A stretch of 64,000 nt of DNA from Rhodococcus wratislaviensis (GCF_900455735.1 NZ_UAUI01000011.1:868001-932000), one strand, 5' to 3'; positions 40,425-55,414 are shown, counted from the first letter of the stretch. The notes: generated by a model not told the origin, from the sequence alone. Program-made: numbers and translations.

Positions 40425-40549
40425 GCCGGAGCGGACGTTCGGTTCCTGGTTTTGTCTATTACCCGGTGTTACAGTTACTCCAAGTTTTCGAGTGAACTGT
40501 GCCACAGGCCTTCGTCGTGGCGCAGCCGCCGGCACGAAGGAGTAATGAG

Positions 40550-41458
40550 ATGTCCGCCCCGACTGCACCCCGGAACGCGATCCCCGAACCGGACCACATC
40601 CTGTTGCAGGCCAGGAACGTGGAGTTCGACTGGTCGAACCTCCCCATGCACTGGATCCCGGGCGACCCGTTCAGCACGCACGTCCTCAACGTCCTGCACC
40701 TACTCCTGCCCGCCGGCGAGGAATGGTTCGTCGAGACGTTCAAAGAGGCACTGCCGCTGATCGAGGACGAGCAGCTCCGCGACGACGTCGTCGGGTTCAT
40801 CGGCCAGGAGGCGATGCACGCCAACGCCCACACCGGCGTGCTGGTGCACCTGAAGGAGAAGGGTCTCGACCCGACGCCCTTCACGGAGCAGATGGAATGG
40901 ACGTTCTCCAAGATCCTCGGACCGCGACCGCTCACCGGTCTGCGCGAGAAGAACTACCTGATCGAGCGGCTGGCGGTCATCGCCGCCATCGAGCACATCA
41001 CCGCGTTCCTCGGCGACTGGGTGCTCAACGCCGAGGGGCTCGACCGCGCCGGGATGCATCCGACGATGCTCGACCTGCTGCGCTGGCACGGCGCCGAGGA
41101 GGTGGAGCATCGCTCCGTGGCGTACGACGTCATGCGGTACTTCGACAAGCGTGAGTCCCGGCGGATCCGCACCCAGGTGATCGTCACCCCGGTCATCGTG
41201 TGGCTGTGGGTGCGCGGCACCCGATTCCTCATGCGGAACGATCCGGAGCTCGCCCAGTGGTCGGCGCACCGGCGTAAGCCGCACCTGACGGATTTCTTCG
41301 CGGCAGGCAAGCGCGGCACCCTCCCGACGGCCCGGGAACTCGGCAGGCGGATGTCGACGTACTTCACGCGTTCGTACCACCCGAGCAACGAGGGTTCGAC
41401 GGCACAGGCCGTGAAGTACCTGGCGTCCTCGCCCGCGGCTCAGGCGGCCGAGCGATGA
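40550..41458 (+). CDS. PF10118-type protein with diiron-like ligand pattern
   Basis: A 302-aa protein usually annotated as a predicted metal-dependent hydrolase (COG3687). The residues seen are a Glu cluster at 57-62, E87-x2-H90, E148-H149 and E184-x2-H187, with helices between. This is the E, ExxH, E, ExxH ligand order of ferritin-like diiron carboxylate proteins. ATG at 40550 has GAAGGAG about 7 nt upstream. Its stop overlaps the start of a ferredoxin-reductase-type gene (ATGA), which suggests an oxygenase or desaturase with its electron donor; this is inference. Confidence 0.75.
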   Translation: MSAPTAPRNAIPEPDHILLQARNVEFDWSNLPMHWIPGDPFSTHVLNVLHLLLPAGEEWFVETFKEALPLIEDEQLRDDVVGFIGQEAMHANAHTGVLVHLKEKGLDPTPFTEQMEWTFSKILGPRPLTGLREKNYLIERLAVIAAIEHITAFLGDWVLNAEGLDRAGMHPTMLDLLRWHGAEEVEHRSVAYDVMRYFDKRESRRIRTQVIVTPVIVWLWVRGTRFLMRNDPELAQWSAHRRKPHLTDFFAAGKRGTLPTARELGRRMSTYFTRSYHPSNEGSTAQAVKYLASSPAAQAAER

Positions 41459-42573
41459 AGCTGTCGCAGGTGCGGGAGGTGCTCACCGGGCAGGGCCTGC
41501 CCCGCCACGACGCTCCCCCGGACATCAAGGGGCGACCGCGCCCCGACCGCGCCATGCGCATCACCGAGGCCGTTGCTGCCAAGTATCTCCGTGTTCTCAC
41601 CGCGTACGAATACGACCCGGGCGTCGCCGGTCACAACCCGGACGTGGCGATGAAAATGGTTGTTTCCCAACGGGATGTCGTCGCGCTGGACGAGAACGTC
41701 GTGCAGTTGCGGTTCGAGGCCGAGGACGGTGCGGAACTCCCTGCGTGGCAGCCGGGTTCGCACCTCGACTTTCATCTGCCGTCCGGGCTGCGACGTCAGT
41801 ACTCGCTGTGCGGCGACCCGTCCGATCGCACGGGCTACAGTATCGCCGTCCGCCGGATCCCCGACGGTGGTGGTGGATCCCTCGAGATGCACGCGCTCGA
41901 ACCGGGTGCTCCGGTGACGGTTCGCGGCCCCCGCAACGGGTTTCCGTTCGTCGGCGAGGGGAGTGCGCTCTTCGTCGCCGGCGGCATCGGTATCACGCCG
42001 ATCCTCGCGATGGTCCGGGCGGCGCGCGATCTCGGCATGGACTGGCAGTTCGTGTACTCCGGCCGCTCACGGGAATCGATGCCGTTCCTCGACGAGATCG
42101 AAACGTTCGATCGGTCACGGGTTTTCATCCGTCCCGACGACGAGTTCGGGCTGCCGACCGCCGAAGAGTTGCTGGAGCGCGCCGCACCGGGCGGTGCCGT
42201 CTACTGCTGCGGTCCGACGCCGATGCTGGAGTCGGTACGCCGTGCATTCCCCGGAAGCCCGGCCACCGCATTGCATTTCGAACGATTCGGGGCACCGCCG
42301 GTGCTCGACGGCACCGAGTTCGAAGTGCAGCTCCTCAGCACGGGTGAGGTGCTCACCGTGCCCGCCGACGAATCCGCGCTGACCGTGATCAAGAAGACGA
42401 TGCCCGGAGTGGGGTATTCGTGCCAGCAGGGATTCTGCGGCACCTGCCGGGTGAAGGTGCTGTCCGGCACCCCGGATCACCGCGAGACGCGGCTCACCGA
42501 CGCCGAGCAGGAGAACGAGATGCTGATCTGCGTGTCCCGCGCCGACAGCGGCCGTCTCGTCCTCGATCTGTAG
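41455..42573 (+). CDS. PDR/VanB-type FMN/FAD oxidoreductase with 2Fe-2S domain
   Basis: A 372-aa electron-transfer protein. About 65 N-terminal residues are an extra segment; then come an FAD/FMN-binding barrel (RQYSLCG near 119), an NAD-binding domain (GGIGITPIL near 178) and a C-terminal plant-type ferredoxin domain with C323, C328, C331 and C359. It passes electrons from NAD(P)H to an oxygenase partner, most simply the diiron-like protein encoded by the overlapping upstream gene. Confidence 0.88.
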   Translation: MKLSQVREVLTGQGLPRHDAPPDIKGRPRPDRAMRITEAVAAKYLRVLTAYEYDPGVAGHNPDVAMKMVVSQRDVVALDENVVQLRFEAEDGAELPAWQPGSHLDFHLPSGLRRQYSLCGDPSDRTGYSIAVRRIPDGGGGSLEMHALEPGAPVTVRGPRNGFPFVGEGSALFVAGGIGITPILAMVRAARDLGMDWQFVYSGRSRESMPFLDEIETFDRSRVFIRPDDEFGLPTAEELLERAAPGGAVYCCGPTPMLESVRRAFPGSPATALHFERFGAPPVLDGTEFEVQLLSTGEVLTVPADESALTVIKKTMPGVGYSCQQGFCGTCRVKVLSGTPDHRETRLTDAEQENEMLICVSRADSGRLVLDL

Positions 42574-42622
42574 TTCCCACCGTCGATCCCATACCCGATC
42601 CCGCACGACCAGAGGACCCACC

Positions 42623-43561
42623 ATGACTCCATCCGCATCCGGTACCGCCCGGCGGATCACCAACGGTTCCGTCCAACTCGCTGTGTTCGAGGAGGGCAAC
42701 CCCGACGGCGAGACGATCGTGCTGGTGCACGGCTGGCCCGACACCCACGACCTGTGGAGCCGGGTGGTGCCGTTCCTGACGGAGCGGTTCCATGTGGTCA
42801 GCTACGACAGCCGCGGCGCAGGCCGCAGCACCGTGCCCACCCGGGTCGAGGACTACCGGCTGCCCGCCCTGGCCGGCGACCTGTTCGCGGTGATCGACGC
42901 CGTGAGCCCGGGCCGGCCGGTGCACGTGCTGGCGCACGACTGGGGATCGGTGGAGGCATGGGAGGCGGTGTGCGAACCGGGAGCCCGCGCGCGGATCGCG
43001 TCGTTCACCTCGGTCTCGGGGCCCAACCTCGATCACCTCGGCAAGTGGATGCGCCGTCGCCTCTCGGACCGCAGCTTCGGGGGGCCGCTCGCGCAGGCCG
43101 TCGCGTCCGGGTACACCGTCCTGTTCCAGATTCCGGGCCTGGCGACGCTGCCGCTGCGGCTGTGGTTCTCCCGGCACTGGCCTGCGTTCCTGAAGTTCTT
43201 CGACCGCCTCGACCCCACGCTGGTGCGTCCGGCGCCGACGCTGGCGAACGACATGGTGAACGGTCTCAAGCTGTACCGCGCCAACATCCGGACGAGTCTG
43301 CTGAGACCGCGCGAGCGGTACACCGACGTCCCCGTCCAGCTGATCCTCAACAAGAACGACAAGGCGGTGCGGCCCGTCGGCTACGAGGACACCGAGAAGT
43401 GGGCGCCCGACCTGCGCCGTCGAGAGGTGGACGCCGGGCACTGGTCGCCGATCTCCCACGCCGAGGACGTCGCGCAACTCGCCGCGGAATTCGTGCTGGA
43501 CGTCGAGGACCGGCAGCGGGCCGAACTCTCGGACGGCCCGTCCGAAAGCGCTTCGGCGTAG
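42623..43561 (+). CDS. Alpha/beta-fold hydrolase, epoxide-hydrolase-like
   Basis: A 312-aa alpha/beta hydrolase. The oxyanion motif HGWP is at residues 36-39 and the nucleophile elbow AHDWGS places D106 as nucleophile, as in epoxide hydrolases and haloalkane dehalogenases rather than serine esterases; the late His is in DAGHWSP. It follows the oxidoreductase by 49 bp and may act on the oxygenated product of that pair. The substrate is unknown. Confidence 0.82.
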   Translation: MTPSASGTARRITNGSVQLAVFEEGNPDGETIVLVHGWPDTHDLWSRVVPFLTERFHVVSYDSRGAGRSTVPTRVEDYRLPALAGDLFAVIDAVSPGRPVHVLAHDWGSVEAWEAVCEPGARARIASFTSVSGPNLDHLGKWMRRRLSDRSFGGPLAQAVASGYTVLFQIPGLATLPLRLWFSRHWPAFLKFFDRLDPTLVRPAPTLANDMVNGLKLYRANIRTSLLRPRERYTDVPVQLILNKNDKAVRPVGYEDTEKWAPDLRRREVDAGHWSPISHAEDVAQLAAEFVLDVEDRQRAELSDGPSESASA

Positions 43562-43665
43562 GTTTTCACTCCCGAGACGCCCTGAAAATTCGTCTACGGG
43601 GCGCTCAGGGGTGTCATAGCCCGCTCCTGGGCCAGACGTACCAGTAAGATGGCCGAGGTAACTAG

Positions 43666-45801
<2,136 letters not shown>

Positions 45802-45830
45802 GTATCCGGCACAAGAGATTACGGATGTCA

Positions 45831-45867
45831 TGCAGCCACCGGCGGTCGGAAGACCCCGGTGGCTGCA
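45831..45867 (+). terminator. Strong hairpin terminator of gyrB
   Basis: A perfect 12-bp stem (45831-45842 with 45856-45867) encloses a further GGTC/GACC 4-bp stem with a GGAA tetraloop, 29 bp after the gyrB stop. Confidence 0.8.
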
Positions 45868-46226
45868 CCCGTCTGGGCCGGTTGCGGGACCGGGTCACGC
45901 AGAAATCCGTCCTCGACTGTGAACCGCGATTCTGTGTAGCCTGGTCCGCTGATCCACCCCGCGACGGCAACGTCTGGGATCGGTGGTGCGCATGTTACTT
46001 AGAAGTAAGGATCGGGGAATTTCTGTGGTAAGAACGTTCCCCATGGGGATGTGATGAACTCGTTACATTCGGAAATCGGTGCGTCGGGCAGCGCTGCGCA
46101 CAGCGCAACTGATCGATCACTTTCCTCTGTCGACGCGTGTCGTCCGGGCCGGTACGACTGTCCCGCCGCAGACGCGGTCACGAGCACAGAGCGACAAGCT
46201 ATGAGTGGTTGGAAAGGAAGCGTGGG
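45868..46226 (+). promoter_or_regulatory. Upstream region of conservon with palindromes
   Basis: No ORF in this gap looks coding. It contains two perfect inverted repeats: TTACTT-AG-AAGTAA (45995-46008) and TCCCCATGGGGA (46038-46049). Both lie 180-230 bp before the histidine kinase start and are candidates for regulator binding. The first is AT-rich and stands out from the local composition. Confidence 0.45.
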
Positions 46227-49064
46227 ATGAGCGACGATTCGCCGCCCCGGGCAAAGTTCTGGGATATCGAGGGCTGGGGCCTGCGGTGGAAGGTCACCGC
46301 GGTTCTCGCAGTTCCCGTCACCGTCGCCATGGTGCTCGGCGGGCTCCGTGTGCAGGGCGAGCTGAGTAACGCCGTCCACTTCACCGAGGCGGCCGACCAG
46401 ATCGTCGTCGTCCCGGACATCGTGGCCCTCGAAGCCTCGATGGGTACCGTGACCAGTGGTTACGCCTCGGGCACCCTCACCAAGCAGGACCGCGAGGACG
46501 CGGAAGCCCTGATGAACGACGTGTCCGAGCAGGCCCGGAACCCCGAACTGGATCCCGCCGTCGCGAGTTCCATCAACCAGACCGTCTCGGACGGCCGCGC
46601 CCTCCTGAATCTGATGGATTCCCCAGGTGTCGCCACCGACCTGCTCGCGGAACGCCAGCGCGCGTTCGCCGCGGACTTCATCCGCGAAGTGGACGACATC
46701 GTCCGTCCCATCGAAGACAGCGAAGTCGTCGACAAGGGTTACCAGCTGACCAACGCGTGGCAGGCGCAGCGGCGACTGTTCGAACAGGCCATGGGCCTCG
46801 TGATCGTGAAGGACGTCTACGCCGGTCCCGACGGACGGGAGAAGGCCCGCACGGGCGACATTCCCACCTCGGCCGTCGTCGCGGCCGCCGGCGCCGAATC
46901 GAGCCTCCTCGACGTCCTCGACCGGTACTACCCCAAGGGGGATGCCCGTCTCGAGACGCTGCGAAACAACATCAACGACCGCAACGCCCTCATCGACCAG
47001 GGCCTGGCGGACGCGGCGCGCGGCGGGATGCTGCCCATCCTGCAGTTGCGCTCCTCGCTCATCGCGAGCCGTGACGTCTACCAGGAGCTGACCAGCGAAG
47101 CGGCGAAGGACATCGCGTCCACCGTGCAGGTCCGCGCAGCCGAGACCCGGTCCGCCGCGCTGCGTGACACGGCGATCGTCCTCGGAACCCTGCTCGCCGC
47201 CCTCGTCCTCGCGCTCCTCGTGTCGCGGTCGCTGATCGGTCCGATCCGCCGCCTGCGGTACGGCGCGCTGAAGGCTGCTCGCCGCGACCTCCCGGAGGCG
47301 ATCGAGCAGATCAAGGCCAGTGACGATCCGCGGGCACTGTCGTTCGAGCCGGTGGCCGTGCACTCCTCCGAGGAGATCGGCCAGCTCGCCCGCGCCGTGG
47401 ACGACATCCACGGACAGGCACTCAAGCTCGCCGGCGAGCAGGCGCAACTGCGCCTGCAGATCAACGACATGTTCGAAACGCTCGCGCGCCGAAGCAAGTC
47501 CCTCGTCGACCAGCAGCTCGGCCTGATCGAGAATCTCGAGTTCGAGGAGAAGGACCCGAAGCGGCTCGAGAGCCTGTTCCGGCTCGACCACCTGGCCGCG
47601 CGTATGCGGCGGAACGGTGAGAACCTGCTGATTCTCGCCGGCACCCGGGTGCGTCGTTCGCAGGCAGCGCCGATCCCGCTGGGTGACGTGCTGCGTGCCG
47701 CGATCTCCGAGGTCGAGGACTACCAGCGTGTCCAGATGGGCGCGACCCCCGAAGGCGCGCTCAGCGGCACCGTCGTCACGGACGTCGTGCACCTGCTCGC
47801 CGAACTCGTCGACAACTCGCTGCGCGCTTCGCCGCCCGACACGGTGGTGACGTTCAGCTTCGCTCGCGCCGTCGACGGCGGGGTGCTCCTCGAGATCGCG
47901 GACCGCGGCATCGGTATCCCGTCCGACGACATGCGCGCCGTCAACGAACGCCTGGCGTCGGGTGGTGAGGTCGGTCCGGAGACGGCCCGCCACATGGGTC
48001 TGTTCGTCGTGAGCCGGCTCGCGAAGCGTCACGGTCTGACCGTTCGCCTGCGGTCGACGTTCGACACCGCCCGGAACCCGGGTGTGACCGTGAGCATCCA
48101 CATCCCGAATGCGCTGATCGTGTCGCAGGCCGCCCGGCAGGACACGGGACCGCAGCGGAAGATCCCCGCGGCACCGGTCCGGACCGCCATCCCCGCACCC
48201 GCGGCCCCGGCACAGCGCAAGGACAACGGACAGCAGCAGCCGGCGACCCGCAACGGACTGCCGACGCGCACCCCGTCCACGCCCCCGCCCGCACCGAGCC
48301 CGGCACCTGCGGGCGCGGTGACGACGGCGTCGGGCACGAGCCTGCCCCGTCGTCAGCCCGGTGCCAGTGGCATCGCGGCCGGCGCGGGATCGCCGGCCGG
48401 TGCTCCGGCCGCGCAGTCCCAGGACACTGTCAACGTCCGGGGATCCGGGGCGATGCCGAAGCTGCCCGTGCGGCGGCCGCAGGCGGCGCCCGCGGAGACC
48501 GCACCGGCGGAATCGCAGCCGCAGCACGCACCGCACGCACCCCGCAGCGAGAACCGCAGCGAGAACCGGACCGCGGAACAGCCGGCGCCCCCGTCGTCGA
48601 ACGGCGACGACCAGGCACCGGTCCGGCACCGCTACCGCACCAACTCGGCGAAGACCGCGTCGTTCTTCCAGTCGCGGATCGATCCGCCACCGGCCGAGGC
48701 CACACCCCGGCCCGGCGGCGGCACCCCGATCTTCTCCGACATGGTGTCCGACTGGCTGACCGATCCGACCGGCGCCGAAGGCGCACCCGGCGTCTGGCAT
48801 TCCGCCGGCGACGCCGGATGGTCCGCCGCGGAACGGGTCAGCGAGACTCCCGTCGAGGTCGACCCGGAGATCGGACTGCCCAAGCGGCGTCCCGGCGACC
48901 GACTGGTTCCCGGCACGGTCGAAGGCGCGCACAATACGGGGACACTGCGCCGGATGCGTGACCCTGAGACAATTCGCGCCAATCTCAGTCGTCACCAGCA
49001 GGGTGTCCGAAACGGCAGGGCCACGAGGCTCGCGGAACGTAACAGCATTGAAGGAGACCGATGA
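46227..49064 (+). CDS. Conservon sensor histidine kinase (CvnA-like)
   Basis: A 945-aa membrane kinase. A first membrane helix (about residues 21-41), an extracytoplasmic helical domain of about 270 residues resembling nitrate/nitrite-sensing NIT domains, a second helix (about 313-335), a HAMP-like segment, a dimerisation helix region and a GHKL ATPase domain (about 515-615; [36 protein letters not shown]). A Pro/Ala-rich tail of about 300 residues follows. ATG at 46227 has GGAAAGGAAG upstream. It heads a coupled cluster with Roadblock, DUF742 and GTPase genes. Confidence 0.88.
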   Translation: MSDDSPPRAKFWDIEGWGLRWKVTAVLAVPVTVAMVLGGLRVQGELSNAVHFTEAADQIVVVPDIVALEASMGTVTSGYASGTLTKQDREDAEALMNDVSEQARNPELDPAVASSINQTVSDGRALLNLMDSPGVATDLLAERQRAFAADFIREVDDIVRPIEDSEVVDKGYQLTNAWQAQRRLFEQAMGLVIVKDVYAGPDGREKARTGDIPTSAVVAAAGAESSLLDVLDRYYPKGDARLETLRNNINDRNALIDQGLADAARGGMLPILQLRSSLIASRDVYQELTSEAAKDIASTVQVRAAETRSAALRDTAIVLGTLLAALVLALLVSRSLIGPIRRLRYGALKAARRDLPEAIEQIKASDDPRALSFEPVAVHSSEEIGQLARAVDDIHGQALKLAGEQAQLRLQINDMFETLARRSKSLVDQQLGLIENLEFEEKDPKRLESLFRLDHLAARMRRNGENLLILAGTRVRRSQAAPIPLGDVLRAAISEVEDYQRVQMGATPEGALSGTVVTDVVHLLAELVDNSLRASPPDTVVTFSFARAVDGGVLLEIADRGIGIPSDDMRAVNERLASGGEVGPETARHMGLFVVSRLAKRHGLTVRLRSTFDTARNPGVTVSIHIPNALIVSQAARQDTGPQRKIPAAPVRTAIPAPAAPAQRKDNGQQQPATRNGLPTRTPSTPPPAPSPAPAGAVTTASGTSLPRRQPGASGIAAGAGSPAGAPAAQSQDTVNVRGSGAMPKLPVRRPQAAPAETAPAESQPQHAPHAPRSENRSENRTAEQPAPPSSNGDDQAPVRHRYRTNSAKTASFFQSRIDPPPAEATPRPGGGTPIFSDMVSDWLTDPTGAEGAPGVWHSAGDAGWSAAERVSETPVEVDPEIGLPKRRPGDRLVPGTVEGAHNTGTLRRMRDPETIRANLSRHQQGVRNGRATRLAERNSIEGDR

Positions 49065-49477
49065 ACACCGCTCATGGATCCGACGTCACGCGACCGCTCG
49101 ACTGGTTGGTGTCGAACTTCGCCAGTGACGTGCCCGGTGTCTCCCACGCCGTGCTCGTGTCCGCGGACGGTCTCCTGATGGCAGCCAGCGCCCATCTCCC
49201 GATCGACCGGGCCGAGCAGCTGGCCGCGGTCACGTCGGGGCTGGCCAGCCTGTCGGCCGGTGTGTCCCGGTTGTTCGAGGGCGGCGGGGTGCTGCAGTCG
49301 GTGGTCGAGATGCAGCACGGGTACCTGCTGCTCATGAGCGTCGGCGACGGCTCGCATCTGGCGACCCTCACGGACGCCGAGTGCGACATCGGACAGGTCG
49401 GCTACGAGATGGCGATCCTGGTCGACCGCGTCGGCGCATCGGTGCAGGCCACGGCCCGCACTCCGCAGGGTCTCTGA
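49061..49477 (+). CDS. Roadblock/LC7 domain protein (CvnB-like)
   Basis: A 138-aa Roadblock/LC7 protein ([25 protein letters not shown] opening, split here as residues 11-35). In conservons this dimeric protein is thought to act on or with the small GTPase. ATG overlaps the kinase stop by 4 nt and the DUF742 gene starts 7 bp after its stop. Confidence 0.9.
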   Translation: MNTAHGSDVTRPLDWLVSNFASDVPGVSHAVLVSADGLLMAASAHLPIDRAEQLAAVTSGLASLSAGVSRLFEGGGVLQSVVEMQHGYLLLMSVGDGSHLATLTDAECDIGQVGYEMAILVDRVGASVQATARTPQGL

Positions 49478-49484
49478 CCAGCCC

Positions 49485-49859
49485 ATGCCCATGAACGACC
49501 ACCACTCGGAGCAGCCGGGCCCGAACATCGTGCGCCCGTACTCGCTGACGTCGGGCCGGACCCGGCCTGCGGTCGAGCTCGCGCTCGAAGCGTTGATTCA
49601 GGCACTGCCGCAGTCGGTGGACCGGCAGTGGGAACTCGACGACGTCAACGCGGCGATCGTCGCGTTGTGCCAGCAGTCGCCTTCGGTCGCCGAGATCGCC
49701 GCCCGGGTGGGCGTACCCCTCGGAGTGGCACGCGTCCTGGTCGCAGACCTGGTCGAGGCCGGTCATCTCCAGATCCTGGCCACCCTGAAGGAAGACTCGA
49801 CCGACTCCGAACGTCGTGAACTCATCGAAAGGGTCCTCAGTGGACTTCGCGAAATCTGA
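49485..49859 (+). CDS. DUF742 domain protein (CvnC-like)
   Basis: A 124-aa protein with the DUF742 pattern: VRPYSLTSGRTRP near the N-terminus and a winged-helix-like region (SVAEIAARVGVPLGVARVLV, about 70-90). It is the third conservon component; its biochemical role is not established. The GTPase gene begins within its last 20 bp. Confidence 0.9.
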   Translation: MPMNDHHSEQPGPNIVRPYSLTSGRTRPAVELALEALIQALPQSVDRQWELDDVNAAIVALCQQSPSVAEIAARVGVPLGVARVLVADLVEAGHLQILATLKEDSTDSERRELIERVLSGLREI

Positions 49860-50424
49860 TCCCCGCAATCGGGTGACCTCGACCAAGATCGTGATCGCCG
49901 GCGGGTTCGGCGTCGGCAAGACCACGCTGGTGGGGGCTGTCTCCGAGATCGTCCCGCTGCGCACCGAGGCGCTCGTGACCAACGCCAGCGACGGCGTCGA
50001 CAACCTGGCTGCGACACCGCAGAAGGGCACGACCACCGTCGCCATGGACTTCGGTCGCATCAGCCTGGCCGACGACCTGGTGCTGTACCTGTTCGGTACC
50101 CCCGGTCAGCACAGGTTCTGGTTCATGTGGGACGACCTGATCCGCGGTGCGATCGGCGCGATCGTCCTGATCGACACCCGCCGGTTGGACGAGAGTTTCG
50201 CGGCCGTCGACTTCTTCGAGGCCCGGCAACTGCCGTTCCTCGTCGCGATCAACGAATTCGACGACGCCCCGCGCTACCCCATCGAGGACATCCGCGCGGC
50301 CCTCGCGATCTCCGAGGACGTGCCGATCATCCCGATCGACGCGCGTGACCGGGAATCGGCGAAACGCGCCCTGGTCGCGATCACCGAATACGCACTGACC
50401 AAGCTCCACACGGCCGCGTACTGA
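49840..50424 (+). CDS. Conservon GTPase (CvnD-like)
   Basis: A 194-aa small GTP-binding protein. The P-loop GGFGVGKTT lies at about residues 17-25, the switch segment TTTVAMDFG and the DxxG-like LFGTPGQHRF follow, and NEFD takes the NKxD position. GTG at 49840 is chosen because the product then begins as in other CvnD proteins; it overlaps the DUF742 gene. The protein probably relays kinase/Roadblock state at the membrane. Confidence 0.9.
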   Translation: MDFAKSDPRNRVTSTKIVIAGGFGVGKTTLVGAVSEIVPLRTEALVTNASDGVDNLAATPQKGTTTVAMDFGRISLADDLVLYLFGTPGQHRFWFMWDDLIRGAIGAIVLIDTRRLDESFAAVDFFEARQLPFLVAINEFDDAPRYPIEDIRAALAISEDVPIIPIDARDRESAKRALVAITEYALTKLHTAAY

Positions 50425-50434
50425 GGATTCGAAC

Positions 50435-51277
50435 ATGTCGGACGAGTTGCAGCACTTCTCCATGGGCACGTGGATCGTCGCCCTCGCCGCGGTCACGTCG
50501 TTCATCGGCGTGTTCGTCGGTATCGCCAGCGCCCGCAAGGCGGTGACCGCGCCGAACCCGAGGCAGCGGTACCTCTGGCTGGCCTGGGGCGCGTTGTCCA
50601 TCGGCGGCATCGGCGCCTGGCTGCCGCACTACATCGCGATGGTCGGGTTCGAGGTCTACGGCAGCGTGGTGCGCTACGACGTCCTGTGGATCGCAGTCTC
50701 GTTCGTGGTGCCCGTGGCGGCCGCCGCGGTGGCGTTGCTGATCATCAGCCCGCCGCCGACGAAACACCGGCTGCCGAGCGCGTCGGTGGAGATCGGCCGC
50801 CTCGCCGGCGGTGCGGTGCTCCTCGGCGTCGGCTTCACCGGAATGGACCTCGCCATCGTCTCGTCCCTCGAGATCCAGGGTTCGGTGGACACCGACATCC
50901 TGCTGACGGTGGCGTCGGCTGTGATCGGCCTGGTCGTCGGCGCCGGAATCATGTGGTCGATCTCCGCCCTCGAGTCCCGCACGCTGCGACTCGTGGCGTC
51001 GGTGGTCGTGGCGGCCGGACTGGTGGCCATGCACTACACCGGCGTGTTCGGGCTGAGCGTCACCGTCGACCCCGCCGTGGCGCGCCCGGACGGGCTCGAG
51101 GTGTTCTCGATCCTGTTCCCCGTCTTCGTGCTGGGCATGCTCGTGGTCACGATCCCGATCACCGCCCTGCTGATGGCGCCCGACCGCGTGGCCGCCGAGC
51201 TGGAACTCGAGGCCGACATGCTCGCCGCCGAATCCCTCGCCGCCGAAACCCAGGGCAGGGAGCTCGAACTCCAGTAG
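50435..51277 (+). CDS. MHYT-domain integral membrane sensor
   Basis: A 280-aa protein with about seven hydrophobic helices. The motifs LPHYIAM (about residue 64) and AMHYTGV (about 193) are the repeats of the MHYT domain, proposed to bind copper near the membrane face and to sense a diatomic gas or redox state. It has no output domain, only a short acidic C-terminus. It starts 10 bp after the GTPase gene, so it likely belongs to the conservon operon as an additional sensor. Confidence 0.88.
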   Translation: MSDELQHFSMGTWIVALAAVTSFIGVFVGIASARKAVTAPNPRQRYLWLAWGALSIGGIGAWLPHYIAMVGFEVYGSVVRYDVLWIAVSFVVPVAAAAVALLIISPPPTKHRLPSASVEIGRLAGGAVLLGVGFTGMDLAIVSSLEIQGSVDTDILLTVASAVIGLVVGAGIMWSISALESRTLRLVASVVVAAGLVAMHYTGVFGLSVTVDPAVARPDGLEVFSILFPVFVLGMLVVTIPITALLMAPDRVAAELELEADMLAAESLAAETQGRELELQ

Positions 51278-51348
51278 ATCGGACGGCTCCTGCGGCAACG
51301 ATTCATGAGCGCACCCGAGTCCTTCACCCTCACAGCTGACCTGCACCT

Positions 51349-51356
51349 ATAGACTC
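51349..51356 (+). promoter_or_regulatory. Candidate gyrA promoter -10
   Basis: TATAGACT at 51349-51356 is the best -10 in the 150-bp gap before gyrA and would give a leader of about 66 nt. Confidence 0.4.
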
Positions 51357-51428
51357 GGGTGGTTGCGCGACGTCGTGCAGGACCGCGAGTCCGCGAGGAG
51401 ACGTCAAGCCGAGTAGAAGAAGGAGCTC

Positions 51429-53950
<2,522 letters not shown>

Positions 53951-53951
<1 letters not shown>

Positions 53952-55330
53952 TGAGCACTCCCAACCAGCCAGGCAGTGACCGGCAGAACCCGGGTTCCGC
54001 CAATCAGGCGAAATCCGAGCAGCAGGCCTCCCGCACTCCCGAGAACGGGTCGGCGCGACCGAACCCGCAGCCGGGTTCCGCGCCGCAGGGGCCGCAGGCG
54101 TCCGCCGGTCGTGGTCCCGCTCAGGCGGGGCCGGCTGCCCGGCCGGGCGGTGCTCCCGACGCGAGACCGGATCGGCAGGCTCCGGCCGATCCGGCCCGGT
54201 CGCCGTCGACGCCCCAGCATCAGGGTCCGCGCACGCAGACCCCGCAGGGGCGGTCCGTGCCGCCGCAGCAGGGTCACGCTCCGAATCAGCAGGCTCCCGG
54301 GCATCAGGGCCCGCCTCAGCAGGCGCCCGGCAACCGGGCTCCCGCGGGCGGTGCTCCCACCGAGTCCATCCGGGGAAATCAGGCTCCGCCGTGGCAGCGG
54401 GGAATGCAGCGTGAGCCGCAGACCAACCTGAAGCGTCCCGTGCAGGGCGGGGCCGGTGCCAAGCAGGCTCCGCGCCCGGAGGGCCAGCCGAGCGCGGCCA
54501 ACGGCTCGGGTGCCGCGGCAGCGAAGGCTCCTGGAAGCCAGGACGTCCAGAAGCCGCAGACCGCTCCGACGCAGAAGACGCAGGCGCCGGGTCAGCGACC
54601 CCAGGGCGCGCAGAACTCGGGTGCTCCCACCCAGGCGGTGCCCACACAGAAGGCGCCCGCGCAGAACCCGTCGTCGCCGGCGAAGGGTCAGCCCGCACCC
54701 AAGCAGGGGTCCGATCGCACACCGTCCTCGACTGCGGCCACGGCAGCGGTCGGCGCGGTGTCCGGTGCAGCCGCGGCCGGTGCCGTGGGTCAGCGGGAGG
54801 CCGCGAAGGCGAAGGCGTCCGCGATCGACGGACCCACCCGGCACATCAACCGGGACGTGCTCCCCAAGGACATGCCGGACCTGTCCGAGGCCAAGCACCC
54901 CTTGCCCGGGGCGGCAACGGCCACGGGCCAGCAGCCGAAGATCGCCGTGGCTCCGCAGCGGGTCGAGGAGGGTGAGGCTCTCCGGGCGACGGTGCAGGTC
55001 CGCAAGATCGATCCGTGGTCGACGCTGAAGATCTCGTCCGTCATCTCGGTGTCGCTGTTCTTCGTGTGGATGGTGGCCGTCGGTCTGCTGTACGTCGTCC
55101 TGGACGGGATGGGCGTGTGGGACCGGCTGAACAACGCATTCACCGATATCGTCGCCGAGTCGAGCTCTGACGGGCTCGTGACGGCCGGGCAGGTCTTCGG
55201 ATACGCCGCCGTCATCGGTCTCGCGAACATGGTGTTGTTCACCGCACTGGCGACGATCGGCGCGTTCATCTACAACCTGTGTTCCGACCTCGTCGGGGGC
55301 GTCGAAGTGACGCTCGCCGACCGGGACTGA
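53951..55330 (+). CDS. DUF3566 domain membrane protein
   Basis: A 459-aa protein with about 300 residues of Pro/Gln/Ala-rich, disordered N-terminus and a C-terminal DUF3566 domain holding two membrane helices (about 360-385 and 418-443). GTG at 53951 has AAGGAG about 8 nt upstream and overlaps the gyrA stop by one base. The family always follows gyrA in Mycobacteriales (Rv0007 in M. tuberculosis); function unknown, with links to envelope or division suspected. Confidence 0.88.
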
Positions 55331-55384
55331 ACGTGGAAAACGACGGGGGCTGAGCTGGGAAAAGAGCGTCTCGCCGGACCGGTT

Positions 55385-55414
55385 TTGGTAGTTGCCGGTC
55401 CGGTGGGGTAATCT
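55385..55414 (+). promoter_or_regulatory. Promoter of tRNA-Ile/tRNA-Ala unit
   Basis: TTGGTA (55385-55390) and TAATCT (55409-55414) are 18 bp apart, about 48 bp before tRNA-Ile. Confidence 0.55.

Noticed and set aside
45825-46031. Short plus-strand ORF between gyrB and the conservon
   Set aside because: It covers the gyrB terminator hairpin and a palindrome, has no RBS and no protein-like composition.
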